A stretch of DNA of 64,000 nt from NCBI RefSeq assembly GCF_017826695.1, contig NZ_JAFFZW010000001.1, positions 186,001 through 250,000 on the forward strand, in the 5' to 3' direction. Origin of the DNA: Pseudomonas alliivorans (GTDB taxonomy: Bacteria > Pseudomonadota > Gammaproteobacteria > Pseudomonadales > Pseudomonadaceae). This document shows, one piece after another, positions 9,236 to 18,256 of this stretch; the stretch's first letter is position 1, and each line of letters starts with the position of its first letter. Below the pieces are notes generated by a model that saw only the letters and a program-made list of their open reading frames with translations, searched no databases and was not told the DNA's origin. Position numbers and translations under genes: made by a program.

Positions 9236-10242
9236 AGATCGCTATAGTCAATGACATGCCCATGGCTGTCGAAGCGCTGCGCCGGGCGCTGGCGTTCGAG
9301 CCATTGCATCAGGTGATATGGGTGGCGGGTAACGGCGCCGAAGCGGTGCGCTGCTGTGCTGAACAGACGCCTGATCTGATCCTGATGGATTTGATCATGC
9401 CGGTCATGGATGGCGTCGAAGCCACTCGCCGGATCATGGCCAGCACACCGTGCGCTATCGTCATAGTGACAGTGGATCGCGAACAGAACGTGCACCGTGT
9501 ATTCGAGGCCATGGGGCACGGTGCGCTGGACGTGGTGGACACGCCAGCCATTGGCGCTGGCAACCCCAAAGGGGCGGCGGCACCGCTGCTGCGCAAGATT
9601 CTGAATATCGAATGGCTCATGGGCCAGCGCAACACCCATGAGCGGACCGTCGCCACGCCTTTGCGTGAGGCCGTTCGGCGTGACCGTCTGGTTGCCATCG
9701 GCTCTTCGGCGGGCGGGCCGGCGGCTCTGGAAATTCTGCTCAAGGCACTGCCGTCGAGCTTTCCGGCGGCAGTCGTGCTGGTGCAGCATGTGGATCAGGT
9801 CTTCGCCGCAGGCATGGCCGAGTGGCTGTCCACAGCCTCGGGGTTGCCTGTGCAACTGGCCCTCGAAGGTCAGGTACCCCAGAGCGGCAAGGTTCTGCTG
9901 GCAGGCACCAACCACCACATTCGTCTGTTGAAGGGCGGCACGCTGGCCTATACGGCAGAGCCGGTGAACGAAATCTACAGGCCCTCGATCGACGTGTTTT
10001 TCGAAAGTGTGGCCCGTTATTGGAATGGAGATGCTGTGGGCGTTTTATTGACCGGCATGGGGCGCGACGGCGCGATGGGGCTCAAGACCATGCGTGAGCG
10101 CGGATTCCTGACCATCGCTCAGGATCAGGCGAGTTCTGCGGTGTATGGCATGCCCAAGGCGGCAGCTGCCATCGATGCGGCGGTCGAGATCCGGCCGTTG
10201 ACTTCCATCGCTCCGCGGCTTGTGGAGGTATTCGCCCAATGA
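9232..10242 (+). CDS. wspF: CheB-type methylesterase response regulator WspF
   Basis: A 336-residue receptor methylesterase that removes methyl groups from WspA and resets the pathway; loss-of-function mutations in wspF give wrinkly-spreader phenotypes in other pseudomonads. The N-terminal receiver domain has the phospho-aspartate in PDLILMDLIMPVMDG (about residue 54). The C-terminal methylesterase domain holds the Ser-His-Asp triad: Ser in AIGSSAGGPAALE, His in VQHVDQ, and Asp in LLTGMGRDGAMGL. The reading frame is intact, so the pathway is not constitutively derepressed by truncation of this gene. It overlaps wspE by four bases and is followed by 45 bases before wspR. Confidence 0.95.
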   Translation: MKIAIVNDMPMAVEALRRALAFEPLHQVIWVAGNGAEAVRCCAEQTPDLILMDLIMPVMDGVEATRRIMASTPCAIVIVTVDREQNVHRVFEAMGHGALDVVDTPAIGAGNPKGAAAPLLRKILNIEWLMGQRNTHERTVATPLREAVRRDRLVAIGSSAGGPAALEILLKALPSSFPAAVVLVQHVDQVFAAGMAEWLSTASGLPVQLALEGQVPQSGKVLLAGTNHHIRLLKGGTLAYTAEPVNEIYRPSIDVFFESVARYWNGDAVGVLLTGMGRDGAMGLKTMRERGFLTIAQDQASSAVYGMPKAAAAIDAAVEIRPLTSIAPRLVEVFAQ

Positions 10243-10287
10243 CTGCCCAGATGAACTCACCGGTGCTTGGTGACCAGGAGAAACTTC

Positions 10288-11292
10288 ATGCATGATGTGC
10301 AGATGGACGACATCAAAACACCGGATGAAAACTCTGCAATGGTGCTGCTGGTCGACGATCAGGCAATGATCGGCGAAGCGGTCAGGCGTGGTCTGGCCAA
10401 CGAAAGCTCTATCGATTTCCACTTCTGCGCCGATCCGCATCAAGCCATCTCCCAGGCCGTGCAGATCAAGCCGACGGTCATTCTTCAGGACCTGGTCATG
10501 CCCGGCCTGGATGGTCTGACGCTGGTGCGTGAATACCGCAGCAATCCGCTGACCCGCGATATCCCGATCATCGTGTTGTCCACCAAGGAAGATCCGCTGA
10601 TCAAAAGCGCTGCGTTCGCCGCCGGTGCCAACGATTACCTGGTCAAGCTGCCGGACAACATCGAACTGGTCGCCCGGATTCTTTACCACTCGCGCTCCTA
10701 CCTGACCCTGCTGCAACGTGACGAGGCCTATCGCGCCCTGCGCGTCAGCCAGCAGCAGTTGCTCGACACCAATCTGGTTCTGCAGCGCCTGATGAATTCC
10801 GATGGCCTGACCGGTCTGTCGAACCGGCGTCATTTCGATGAATACCTGGAACTGGAATGGCGTCGCGCGACCCGCGATCAGACTCAGCTGTCGCTGCTGA
10901 TGATCGACGTCGACTTCTTCAAGGTCTACAACGACAGCTTCGGGCATTTGGAAGGCGACGAAGCTCTGCGGCAAGTGGCCAAGGCGATTCGCAACAGCTG
11001 CAGTCGGCCGTCCGATCTACCCGCCCGTTACGGCGGCGAAGAGTTTGCGATGGTGCTGCCTAACACGTCGCCGGGTGGTGCGCGGCTGATCGCGGAAAAG
11101 CTGCGCCAGAGCGTGGTGGGCATGAACATTCCTCACGTCGCACCTGCCGAGGGCTCGCATCTTACCGTCAGCATCGGCGTAGCCACAGTTTCGCCACAGG
11201 TCGGTGGGCACAGTCGCCAGTTGATTCTGGATGCCGACAAGGGCCTGTACGTGGCCAAGCACAATGGTCGCAATCAGGTCTCGGTGGGTTGA
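10288..11292 (+). CDS. wspR: GGDEF response regulator diguanylate cyclase WspR
   Basis: The output enzyme of the Wsp system, making c-di-GMP from two GTP when phosphorylated. The ATG at 10288 is preferred over a TTG at 10267 because AGGAG is at 10276-10280. It is 334 residues long. The receiver domain has the predicted phosphorylated Asp68 ([13 protein letters not shown]). A helical stalk (about 140-170) leads to the GGDEF domain with active site GGEEF at 249-253. The inhibitory I-site RPSD is at 240-243, five residues before the active site, so product feedback inhibition is expected. It is the last gene of the wsp operon. Confidence 0.96.
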   Translation: MHDVQMDDIKTPDENSAMVLLVDDQAMIGEAVRRGLANESSIDFHFCADPHQAISQAVQIKPTVILQDLVMPGLDGLTLVREYRSNPLTRDIPIIVLSTKEDPLIKSAAFAAGANDYLVKLPDNIELVARILYHSRSYLTLLQRDEAYRALRVSQQQLLDTNLVLQRLMNSDGLTGLSNRRHFDEYLELEWRRATRDQTQLSLLMIDVDFFKVYNDSFGHLEGDEALRQVAKAIRNSCSRPSDLPARYGGEEFAMVLPNTSPGGARLIAEKLRQSVVGMNIPHVAPAEGSHLTVSIGVATVSPQVGGHSRQLILDADKGLYVAKHNGRNQVSVG

Positions 11293-11454
11293 GTCGAAGG
11301 GTGTGCTGCCGGTTTCCGGCAGGTCTCCTCCCTTGAGAAACCCGCCCAATCGATAAAATTGACTGCACAAGGCCCGCTCGACGGGCTGCTTTCGTGGCAT
11401 TGCCTGGGGTATACTCGTCGGCTTTGAAAATTTCGCCTGCGAGTGCTGCCCACC

Positions 11455-12550
11455 ATGGAAATCAACCCGATCCTAAACAGCATCAAGGATTTGTCCGAGC
11501 GCTCCGAAACCATTCGGGGGTATCTTTGACTACGATCACAAACATGATCGTCTGACCGAAGTCAATCGCGAGCTCGAAGATCCAAACGTCTGGAACAACC
11601 CCGAATACGCACAGAACCTGGGCCGCGAGCGTGCCTTGCTGGCACAGATCGTCGACACGCTGGACGAAATGACGTCCGGTCTGGCCGATGCCAAGGACCT
11701 GCTGCTGATGTCGGCCGAAGAAGAAGACCAGGCTGCCGTCGATGACGTCGCGGCCGAAGTCGAGCGCCTTCGCGAGTCGCTGGAGAAGCTGGAATTCCGT
11801 CGCATGTTCAGCGGCGAGATGGACCAGAACAATGCCTACCTGGACATCCAGGCCGGGTCCGGTGGTACCGAAGCGCAGGACTGGGCCAACATCCTGCTGC
11901 GCATGTACCTGCGCTGGGCTGACAAGCGCGGCTTCGACGCCACCATCATGGAACTGTCCGCTGGCGAAGTCGCCGGCATCAAGGGTGCGACCGTGCACAT
12001 CAAGGGCGAATACGCCTTTGGCTGGCTGCGTACCGAGATCGGCGTGCACCGTCTGGTGCGCAAGAGCCCGTTCGACTCCGGCAACCGCCGTCACACCTCG
12101 TTCTCGGCCGTGTTCGTGTCGCCTGAAATCGATGACAACATCGAAATCGACATCAACCCGTCGGACCTGCGGATCGACACCTACCGCTCCTCCGGTGCCG
12201 GTGGTCAGCACGTAAACACCACCGACTCGGCGGTACGTATCACCCACGTTCCGACCAACACCGTGGTCAGTTGCCAGAACGAACGCTCCCAGCATGCGAA
12301 CAAGGACACCGCCATGAAAATGCTGCGGGCCCGTTTGTATGAGCAGGAAGTTCAGAAGCGCAATGCGGCGTCCCAGGCGCTGGAAGACACCAAGTCCGAT
12401 ATCGGCTGGGGTCATCAGATTCGCTCCTACGTGCTGGATGCTTCGCGCATCAAGGACCTGCGGACCAACATCGAGCGCAGCGACTGCGACAAGGTGCTCG
12501 ACGGTGACCTGGACGAGTACCTGATCGCAAGCCTCAAACAAGGGCTGTAA
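11455..12550 (+). CDS. prfB: Peptide chain release factor 2 (RF2), with programmed +1 frameshift
   Basis: RF2 recognises UGA and UAA stop codons and triggers peptide release. The coding sequence begins at the ATG at 11455, runs 24 codons to CTT, meets an in-frame TGA at 11527-11529 and continues in the +1 frame from GAC at 11528. The product is 364 residues, standard for RF2. The peptide-release GGQ motif is in [16 protein letters not shown] and the stop-recognition tripeptide SPF is in [10 protein letters not shown]. The autoregulatory frameshift is a known property of bacterial prfB: low RF2 slows termination at UGA and favours shifting. lysS follows 123 bases later, the classical prfB-lysS pair. 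Confidence 0.97.
11515..11530 (+). promoter_or_regulatory. prfB: prfB programmed +1 frameshift site
   Basis: The sequence CGG GGG TAT CTT TGA C has the internal Shine-Dalgarno-like G-run (11516-11520), the slippery CTT and the in-frame TGA (11527-11529) with C after it. This matches the canonical element AGGGGGTATCTTTGAC with one change. The ribosome shifts +1 to read GAC as Asp. Confidence 0.96.
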
Positions 12551-12673
12551 TGCACGCTTCGCAGGATTCGTGCCGTGAGCGCGATCCTGTGCAAGCGTCC
12601 GGGACGGCTATCCGCCTCGCCCGCGAACCCGGATGAACCGGGGCAACGAACCTGTGATGGAATGACTGAAGAC

Positions 12674-14176
12674 ATGAGCGACCAACAACTCGACCCGCAA
12701 GCCCTGCAACAGGAAGAAAACACCCTGATCGCCCTGCGCAAGGAAAAGCTTGCTGCCGGCCGCGCCAAGGGTCAGGCCTTCCCGAATGACTTCCGCCGCG
12801 ACAGCTACTGCAACGACCTGCAGAAACAGTATGTCGACAAGACCAAGGAAGATCTGGCTGCAGCAGCGATTCCGGTCAAGGTTGCCGGTCGCATCATGCT
12901 CAACCGTGGTTCGTTCATGGTGATCCAGGACATGACCGGTCGCATCCAGGTCTATGTCAACCGCAAGACGCTGCCTGAAGAAACCCTGGCCGAAGTCAAG
13001 ACCTGGGACCTGGGCGACATCATTGCCGCCGAAGGCACTCTGGCCCGTTCCGGCAAGGGCGACCTGTACGTCGAAATGACATCCGTGCGCCTGCTGACCA
13101 AATCGCTGCGTCCGCTGCCGGACAAGCACCATGGCCTGACCGACACCGAACAGCGCTATCGCCAGCGTTACGTTGACCTGATCGTCAACGAAGACGTACG
13201 TGAGACCTTCCGCGTGCGTTCGCAGGTGATCGCCCACATCCGCAGCTTCCTGATGAAGCGCGACTTCCTTGAAGTCGAAACGCCGATGCTGCAGACCATT
13301 CCCGGCGGCGCGGCAGCCAAGCCTTTCGAAACCCACCACAATGCGCTGGACATGGAAATGTTCCTGCGTATCGCGCCTGAGCTGTACCTCAAGCGTCTGG
13401 TTGTCGGCGGCTTCGAGAAGGTCTTCGAGATCAACCGCAACTTCCGTAACGAAGGCGTTTCGACCCGGCACAACCCCGAGTTCACCATGCTCGAGTTCTA
13501 CCAGGCCTATGCCGACTACGAAGACAACATGGACCTGACCGAGGAACTGTTCCGCGAACTGGCTCAACTGGTTCTGGGCACTACCGACGTACCGTATGGC
13601 GACAAGGTGTTTCACTTCGGCGAACCGTTCGTTCGCCTGTCGGTGTTCGACTCGATCCTCAAGTACAACCCTGAACTGACCGCAGCCGATCTGCAGGACA
13701 TCGACAAGGCACGTGCCATCGCCAGGAAGGCCGGTGCCAAGGTGCTGGGCTTCGAAGGTCTGGGCAAGCTGCAGGTGATGATTTTCGAAGAGCTGGTCGA
13801 GCACAAGCTGGAGCAGCCGCACTTCATCACCCAGTACCCGTTTGAAGTCTCGCCGCTGGCACGCCGCAACGACGACAACCCGAGCGTCACCGACCGCTTC
13901 GAACTGTTCATCGGTGGCCGCGAAATCGCCAACGCCTACTCCGAGCTCAATGACGCCGAAGATCAGGCCGAGCGCTTCCAGGCGCAGGTGGCCGACAAGG
14001 ACGCCGGTGACGACGAAGCCATGCACTACGACGCCGATTTCGTGCGCGCGCTGGAGTACGGCATGCCGCCGACAGCCGGTGAGGGGATCGGTATCGACCG
14101 CCTGGTGATGCTGCTCACCAACTCGCCGTCGATCCGGGATGTGATCCTGTTTCCGCACATGCGCCCGCAGGCGTAA
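12674..14176 (+). CDS. lysS: Lysyl-tRNA synthetase, class II
   Basis: Charges tRNA-Lys. The protein from the ATG at 12674 ([20 protein letters not shown]) is 500 residues. An in-frame ATG at 12662 would add four residues, but the later start matches pseudomonad LysS as I recall it. The N-terminal OB-fold anticodon-binding domain covers about 55-170 ([20 protein letters not shown]). The class II core has motif 1 near 205, motif 2 with [20 protein letters not shown] near 255-275, and motif 3 with [19 protein letters not shown] near 475. It lies downstream of prfB, as in many gammaproteobacteria, and ends at a strong terminator. Confidence 0.97.
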   Translation: MSDQQLDPQALQQEENTLIALRKEKLAAGRAKGQAFPNDFRRDSYCNDLQKQYVDKTKEDLAAAAIPVKVAGRIMLNRGSFMVIQDMTGRIQVYVNRKTLPEETLAEVKTWDLGDIIAAEGTLARSGKGDLYVEMTSVRLLTKSLRPLPDKHHGLTDTEQRYRQRYVDLIVNEDVRETFRVRSQVIAHIRSFLMKRDFLEVETPMLQTIPGGAAAKPFETHHNALDMEMFLRIAPELYLKRLVVGGFEKVFEINRNFRNEGVSTRHNPEFTMLEFYQAYADYEDNMDLTEELFRELAQLVLGTTDVPYGDKVFHFGEPFVRLSVFDSILKYNPELTAADLQDIDKARAIARKAGAKVLGFEGLGKLQVMIFEELVEHKLEQPHFITQYPFEVSPLARRNDDNPSVTDRFELFIGGREIANAYSELNDAEDQAERFQAQVADKDAGDDEAMHYDADFVRALEYGMPPTAGEGIGIDRLVMLLTNSPSIRDVILFPHMRPQA

Positions 14177-14180
14177 CGAA

Positions 14181-14218
14181 AAAAAAAGAAAGCCGCCTCG
14201 AATGGGCGGCTTTTTTTT
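14181..14218 (+). terminator. Rho-independent terminator after lysS
   Basis: A-rich 5' flank, then AAAGCCGCC (14189-14197), a 7-base loop and GGCGGCTTT (14205-14213) within an 8-T run (14211-14218). It should end the prfB-lysS transcript before the TetR-family gene. Confidence 0.93.
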
Positions 14219-14253
14219 GGGTCTTTTCAGGACGAATTCATAAGGACTGCAGT

Positions 14254-14979
14254 GTGACGATTGCCAGAGAAGGGGCTGCCGGGGTAGCGAGTGCGGTGGC
14301 CAGAAGTGTCAAGTATCAGGGCCGCAAGGCCAGTCGAGAGGGGAGCGAGCAGCGCAGGCAGGTCATTCTCGATGCGGCCATGCGCATTGTCGTGCGTGAC
14401 GGCGTACGTGCCGTGCGCCATCGGGCCGTGGCTGCCGAGGCGGGCGTACCTTTGTCGGCGACGACGTATTACTTCAAGGACATTGACGATCTGCTGACCG
14501 ATGCCTTCGCCCAATACGTGCAGCGCAGCGCGGACTATCTGGCCAGGTTGTGGCAGAACACCGAAGTCATCTTGCGCGACATGATGACCCGCAGTTCCGG
14601 CAGTCCCAGTGATCGTTTCAAGCTCGCCGATGACATTGCAAAAATGGTGATGGAACATATTCGTCACCAGTTGCTGACCCGGCGCGACTATCTGATTGCC
14701 GAACATGCGTTCTATCACGAGGCGCTGATCAACCCGCGTCTGACCCCGCTGGTCATGGCACACCAGGAAATTCTGTTGCAGGGCAGCTGTCAGTTTTTTC
14801 AGGTGATTGGCTCTCTGCAGCCTTATCAGGACGCGCAAGTGTTGACGGGGCTCATCCGCCGGATGGAATATCAGGGCCTGCTTCATGGCCCGCTGCGTCA
14901 GGCGGACGAAGAAATCCTCTGTATGCTCACCCGCCAGATGCGTCTGGTGCTGGGAACCCCTCAACCGGTTCGAGGGTGA
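14254..14979 (+). CDS. TetR-family transcriptional regulator
   Basis: A 241-residue TetR-type repressor. The GTG start at 14254 is supported by AAGGA at 14242-14246. The N-terminal extension of about 35 basic residues precedes the helix-turn-helix (about 48-92), which reads GVRAVRHRAVAAEAG, then VPLSATTYYFKDIDDLL. The ligand domain is helical and of unknown specificity. It is the first gene after the lysS terminator and runs into a lipoprotein gene 25 bases later, so it may control this short cluster and itself. In P. aeruginosa a TetR gene lies at the same place after lysS, as I recall. No operator palindrome was identified. Confidence 0.9.
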   Translation: MTIAREGAAGVASAVARSVKYQGRKASREGSEQRRQVILDAAMRIVVRDGVRAVRHRAVAAEAGVPLSATTYYFKDIDDLLTDAFAQYVQRSADYLARLWQNTEVILRDMMTRSSGSPSDRFKLADDIAKMVMEHIRHQLLTRRDYLIAEHAFYHEALINPRLTPLVMAHQEILLQGSCQFFQVIGSLQPYQDAQVLTGLIRRMEYQGLLHGPLRQADEEILCMLTRQMRLVLGTPQPVRG

Positions 14980-15004
14980 CGCTGCCTCTGTTCAGGAGAA
15001 CCCC

Positions 15005-15550
15005 ATGAAGACCTGGCGCGTGTTGATTGCGTTGTCGTTTCTGTTGTTGAGCGGCTGTCTGGTGATCTTCAAGGACCCGATACCCGCCCATGATGCCGCG
15101 CCCTCCGGATTGCTGGGCCAGTGGACCAGCAAGAACGCCTGGGGCGAGCCGCTGGAGCTGGACGTTTCGCGCGCCGGGGTCAACCGCTACAAGGCCGTGA
15201 GCTACCGCAAGGGCGATCGTCGTCACGGCGATGAGTACTCCGTGACGGTGACGCACCACGGCAGTCGCTGGTACCTCTCGGCGAAGCTCCCGTCCAGGTA
15301 TGGCGGTCACTATGGCATGGGCGGTTTCGAGCTGACCCGCAGTGGTGAGCTGGTTGTCTATAGTCTGGATATGGATCGCGTCGGCCAGTGGGTCGAGCAA
15401 GGCAGTCTGGCCGGTCAGCCGGTCGAAAATGAAACCGGCAAGGGCCTCTTGATTACCAGCCCTCTGGAGCAGGTATTCGGGTACCTTGACGATCCTGCCA
15501 ACTCAGATGTTTTTCAGGAAGTCGCGCGTTACAGGCGCGTTGCCAAGTAG
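15005..15550 (+). CDS. Conserved outer-membrane lipoprotein of unknown function
   Basis: A 181-residue putative lipoprotein starting at the ATG at 15005 with CAGGAGA upstream. The signal peptide ends in the lipobox LLLSGC with the lipidated Cys18; the residue after it is Leu, so outer-membrane sorting by Lol is likely. The mature part has repeated beta-type stretches (LLGQWTSKNAWGEPLELDVS, HGSRWYLSAKLPSRYGGHYG) that suggest a small lipocalin-like or beta-barrel fold, but I recognise no family. It sits 25 bases after the TetR gene and 33 bases before the DUF1704 gene, so the three are probably co-transcribed. Confidence 0.82.
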   Translation: MKTWRVLIALSFLLLSGCLVIFKDPIPAHDAAPSGLLGQWTSKNAWGEPLELDVSRAGVNRYKAVSYRKGDRRHGDEYSVTVTHHGSRWYLSAKLPSRYGGHYGMGGFELTRSGELVVYSLDMDRVGQWVEQGSLAGQPVENETGKGLLITSPLEQVFGYLDDPANSDVFQEVARYRRVAK

Positions 15551-15583
15551 CAGGGCAATAGCCCGCCAGCCAAGGAGTACCGG

Positions 15584-16861
15584 GTGGACGAGTACCAGCA
15601 GACTATTCGTGTTTTATCGGATCGGATTGTTGCCGCGCAGACACCGATTCGCGTGCTGGATGCAGTGAAGTGGGACGACACGGTGCGCCGGGATTTCCTG
15701 GCCGCCAAGGGCAAGGCCCTGCCGGCCGTCGATCGCGCGTATTACGAAAATCGCCCGCTGGGCTTTGACTCCAGCGCCCTCAAGCAGGAATTCCAGAACA
15801 TTGAGCGCGACGTCACGCGCCAGCTGGGTCAGTTCAATCCGGTCGGGCAGATCATGCGCCGGATGTGCCGGGAATACCGCATGGTAATCCGCATGCTTGA
15901 AGCGCGTGGCACACCCGACTTCGGGCTGATCTCTCAGGAATTGTACGGCGCGGCCTCCGATGCGTTTCACGCGGGCGATCCCACATTGGCCGATCTGGGG
16001 CTGATGCTTTCCGACTACCTGAACAACATCGCCGGACGTGGCGATCTGAAGGACGAGCCGAAAACCCTGACTGCCAAGGATGCCGTGGCCTTGCTGCAAT
16101 CGCGCCTGAACCGGGTGTTCGGCGAGGCCGAGGAAACCATCCGCGTCTTCGAGTCCGACGGCATCGTGGCCGATGCGGCGGCGGGTGCGGACTACATCAA
16201 GATCCGCAGTGATGCGATGTTCAATGAGCGCGATGTGCGGGCGCTGGAAGTCCATGAAGGCCTCGTGCATGTCGGTACTACGCTCAACGGGCAGAACCAG
16301 CCGATCTGCACCTTTCTGTCCAAAGGCCCGCCCTCGTCAACCGTGACACAGGAGGGGCTGGCGATTCTTATGGAGGTCATCGCCTTTGCATCCTACCCCA
16401 GCCGTCTGCGCAAGCTGACCAACCGCACACGAGCCATTCACATGGCCGAAGAGGGCGCGGATTTTCTGCAGGTGTTCGAGTTCTATCGCGAGCAGGGCTT
16501 TGGCATGCCGGAAAGCTACGGCAACGCCAGCCGGGTCTTCCGCGGTTCGGTGCCCAGCGGGCTGCCGTTCACCAAGGACTTGTCTTACCTGAAGGGTTTC
16601 ATCATGGTGTACAACTACATTCAGTTGGCCGTGCGCAAAGGCAAGCTGGAACAGGTGCCTCTGTTGTTCTGCGGCAAGACCACACTGGAAGACATGCGCA
16701 CCCTTCGCCAACTGGTCGATGAAGGCCTGGTGGTCGCACCCAAATACCTGCCCGAGCAGTTCCGCGATATGAACGCCCTGTCAGCCTGGATGTGCTTCTC
16801 CAACTTCCTCAACCACCTGAGCCTGGATCGCATCGAGGCGGATTACTCGAATATCCTCTGA
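15584..16861 (+). CDS. DUF1704 / MATCAP-like putative metallopeptidase (QEGLA protein)
   Basis: A 425-residue protein often annotated as 'flavohemoglobin expression-modulating QEGLA motif protein'. The GTG start at 15584 has AAGGAG at 15572-15577. The sequence has HEGLVH with His224, Glu225 and His228, an HExxxH zinc motif, and the name-giving QEGLA at 256-260. Eukaryotic members of this family (MATCAP) are tyrosine carboxypeptidases of tubulin that use the same HExxxH site. No signal peptide or membrane segment is visible, so a cytoplasmic zinc peptidase is the likeliest role; the substrate in bacteria is unknown. It is probably in one operon with the upstream lipoprotein. Confidence 0.85.
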   Translation: MDEYQQTIRVLSDRIVAAQTPIRVLDAVKWDDTVRRDFLAAKGKALPAVDRAYYENRPLGFDSSALKQEFQNIERDVTRQLGQFNPVGQIMRRMCREYRMVIRMLEARGTPDFGLISQELYGAASDAFHAGDPTLADLGLMLSDYLNNIAGRGDLKDEPKTLTAKDAVALLQSRLNRVFGEAEETIRVFESDGIVADAAAGADYIKIRSDAMFNERDVRALEVHEGLVHVGTTLNGQNQPICTFLSKGPPSSTVTQEGLAILMEVIAFASYPSRLRKLTNRTRAIHMAEEGADFLQVFEFYREQGFGMPESYGNASRVFRGSVPSGLPFTKDLSYLKGFIMVYNYIQLAVRKGKLEQVPLLFCGKTTLEDMRTLRQLVDEGLVVAPKYLPEQFRDMNALSAWMCFSNFLNHLSLDRIEADYSNIL

Positions 16862-16892
16862 TGGCGCTGAACGCTCCGCGTCCGCTCTCGCC

Positions 16893-16944
16893 TGTGACGC
16901 AGAGCGTCACGCGCTGAATGCCCACGTACAGCGATGGGCACGAC
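16893..16944. repeat. REP-like palindromic repeat, copy A
   Basis: Two hairpins: GTGACGC-AGA-GCGTCAC (16894-16910) and TGCCCA (16919-16924) pairing with TGGGCA (16935-16940). It shares its layout with copies at 34099, 37877 and (inverted core) 38146. It sits just upstream of the hydrolase ribosome site. Confidence 0.75.
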
Positions 16945-16967
16945 TTGAATCTCAAGGAATTCCTTAT

Positions 16968-17870
16968 TTGAAACTGATCAGCATCCTTGCCTTGCTCCTC
17001 AGTCTTGCCGGCTGCAGTTCGATGCTGTTCTACCCTGAGCCGGGTCTGCCCTTCACGCCCGACAAGGCACGTCTGGAGTACCGCGACGTCAATCTGACCG
17101 CAGCAGACGGCACGCGCCTGCACGGTTGGTGGCTTCCGGCGAAGGCGGGCGTGCCGGTCAAGGGCACGGTGCTTCATCTGCACGGTAACGGCGGCAATCT
17201 GTCCTGGCATCTGGGTGGAAGCTGGTGGCTGCCTGAGCAGGGTTATCAAGTGCTGATGCTCGACTACCGCGGCTACGGCCAGTCGCAGGGCGAGCCGAGC
17301 CTGCCGGCGATCTATCAGGATGTTCAGGCCGCCTTCGACTGGTTGCAAGCGGCGCCCGAGGTACAGAACAAGCCGCTGGTGGTACTGGGTCAGAGCATCG
17401 GCGGTGCGCTGGCCGTGCATTACCTGTCACAGCACCCGCAGGAGAAGGCTCGCGTCAAGGCGCTGATCCTCGACGGCACGCCTGCCAGTTACCGCGATGT
17501 CACCCGTTACACGCTGAGCACTTCATGGCTGACCTGGCCTTTGAAGACGCCCCTTTCCTGGCTGATGCCTGACGCCGACAGTGCCATCAACGGCCTGCCG
17601 AAGCTGACCGGTACGCCCATGCTGATCTTCCAGAGCATGGACGACACGCTGGTGCCGCTCGCCAACGGCATCAGCCTCTACAAGGCCGCGCCCCCGCCGC
17701 GAGTGCTGCAACTGACCCGCGGCGGACATGTGCAGACGTTCGCCGATCCGCTGTGGCGACAGGTCATGGTCCGTTATCTGGAAGATCCACAGCATTTCGA
17801 TGGCTTGCGTCGCCTCGCCGAAGTGCCCAATTACCCGGCAACTTCAAAGCAAACCGAGCCGCAGCAATGA
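16968..17870 (+). CDS. Alpha/beta hydrolase, lipoprotein-anchored
   Basis: A 300-residue serine hydrolase of the YqiA/ABHD13-like type. The TTG start at 16968 is chosen because AAGGAA lies at 16954-16959 and it begins a clean signal peptide, MKLISILALLLSLAGCSS, whose lipobox LAGC makes it a putative lipoprotein. The oxyanion region HLHGNGGN is near 64-71, the nucleophile elbow is GQSIGG with Ser143, an acid lies in FQSMDDTLVP, and the catalytic His is in TRGGHVQTF. The substrate is unknown, probably an ester at the envelope. The next gene overlaps its stop by four bases. Confidence 0.88.
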   Translation: MKLISILALLLSLAGCSSMLFYPEPGLPFTPDKARLEYRDVNLTAADGTRLHGWWLPAKAGVPVKGTVLHLHGNGGNLSWHLGGSWWLPEQGYQVLMLDYRGYGQSQGEPSLPAIYQDVQAAFDWLQAAPEVQNKPLVVLGQSIGGALAVHYLSQHPQEKARVKALILDGTPASYRDVTRYTLSTSWLTWPLKTPLSWLMPDADSAINGLPKLTGTPMLIFQSMDDTLVPLANGISLYKAAPPPRVLQLTRGGHVQTFADPLWRQVMVRYLEDPQHFDGLRRLAEVPNYPATSKQTEPQQ

Positions 17871-18193
17871 GCGAGGAGCGCAACGTCAGAGGCATGATTC
17901 TGACCGGTATCGCGAGCATCATCGGTACGGTTGGCTGCCTGTGGTACTACGGCTACCTGCATTTCGCCCGACCGGAAGACGCGCTGCTGTTGAGCGAGTT
18001 CACGCTGCTCAAGACCGTGCCCGGAGAGGACTACAGAATCGCCGCCACGCCTGCGGCCGAAGTGGCGCAGTGCATCGAGGGTGTGCTGGTGCTGTTCGAC
18101 ACTTCACGCACCGGGCTGTCCGGGGTGCTGATCGATGATCACAGGCAGGCCGTGCGCTGCATCAATCAGCAGGCATCTGCGGCAATCCAGTGA
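17867..18193 (+). CDS. Small inner-membrane protein, unknown
   Basis: A 108-residue protein whose ATG at 17867 overlaps the stop of the hydrolase (ATGA), so the two are translationally coupled. It has one membrane segment at about residues 10-30 (ILTGIASIIGTVGCLWYYGY) and a soluble tail of about 75 residues with two cysteines (AAEVAQCIEGVLVL and AVRCINQQ). I recognise no family. The coupling suggests that it works with, or near, the hydrolase. Confidence 0.75.
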   Translation: MSEERNVRGMILTGIASIIGTVGCLWYYGYLHFARPEDALLLSEFTLLKTVPGEDYRIAATPAAEVAQCIEGVLVLFDTSRTGLSGVLIDDHRQAVRCINQQASAAIQ

Positions 18194-18206
18194 AACGCCC
18201 ATGAAA

Positions 18207-18236
18207 AAGCCCCGCCTGTATGCGCAGGCGGGGCTT
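18207..18236. terminator. Bidirectional terminator between the hydrolase cluster and lptF
   Basis: AAGCCCCGCCTG (18207-18218) and CAGGCGGGGCTT (18225-18236) form a 12-base-pair stem. The five A's before it read as a T-run on the minus strand, so it serves lptF best; the plus strand also ends here. Confidence 0.88.
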
Positions 18237-18256
18237 CGGTGCAGCAGCTCGGTCGA

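Noticed and set aside
11527..11529. In-frame stop in prfB as a sign of a broken gene
   Set aside because: It is the programmed frameshift site, with G-run, CTT and TGAC all present.
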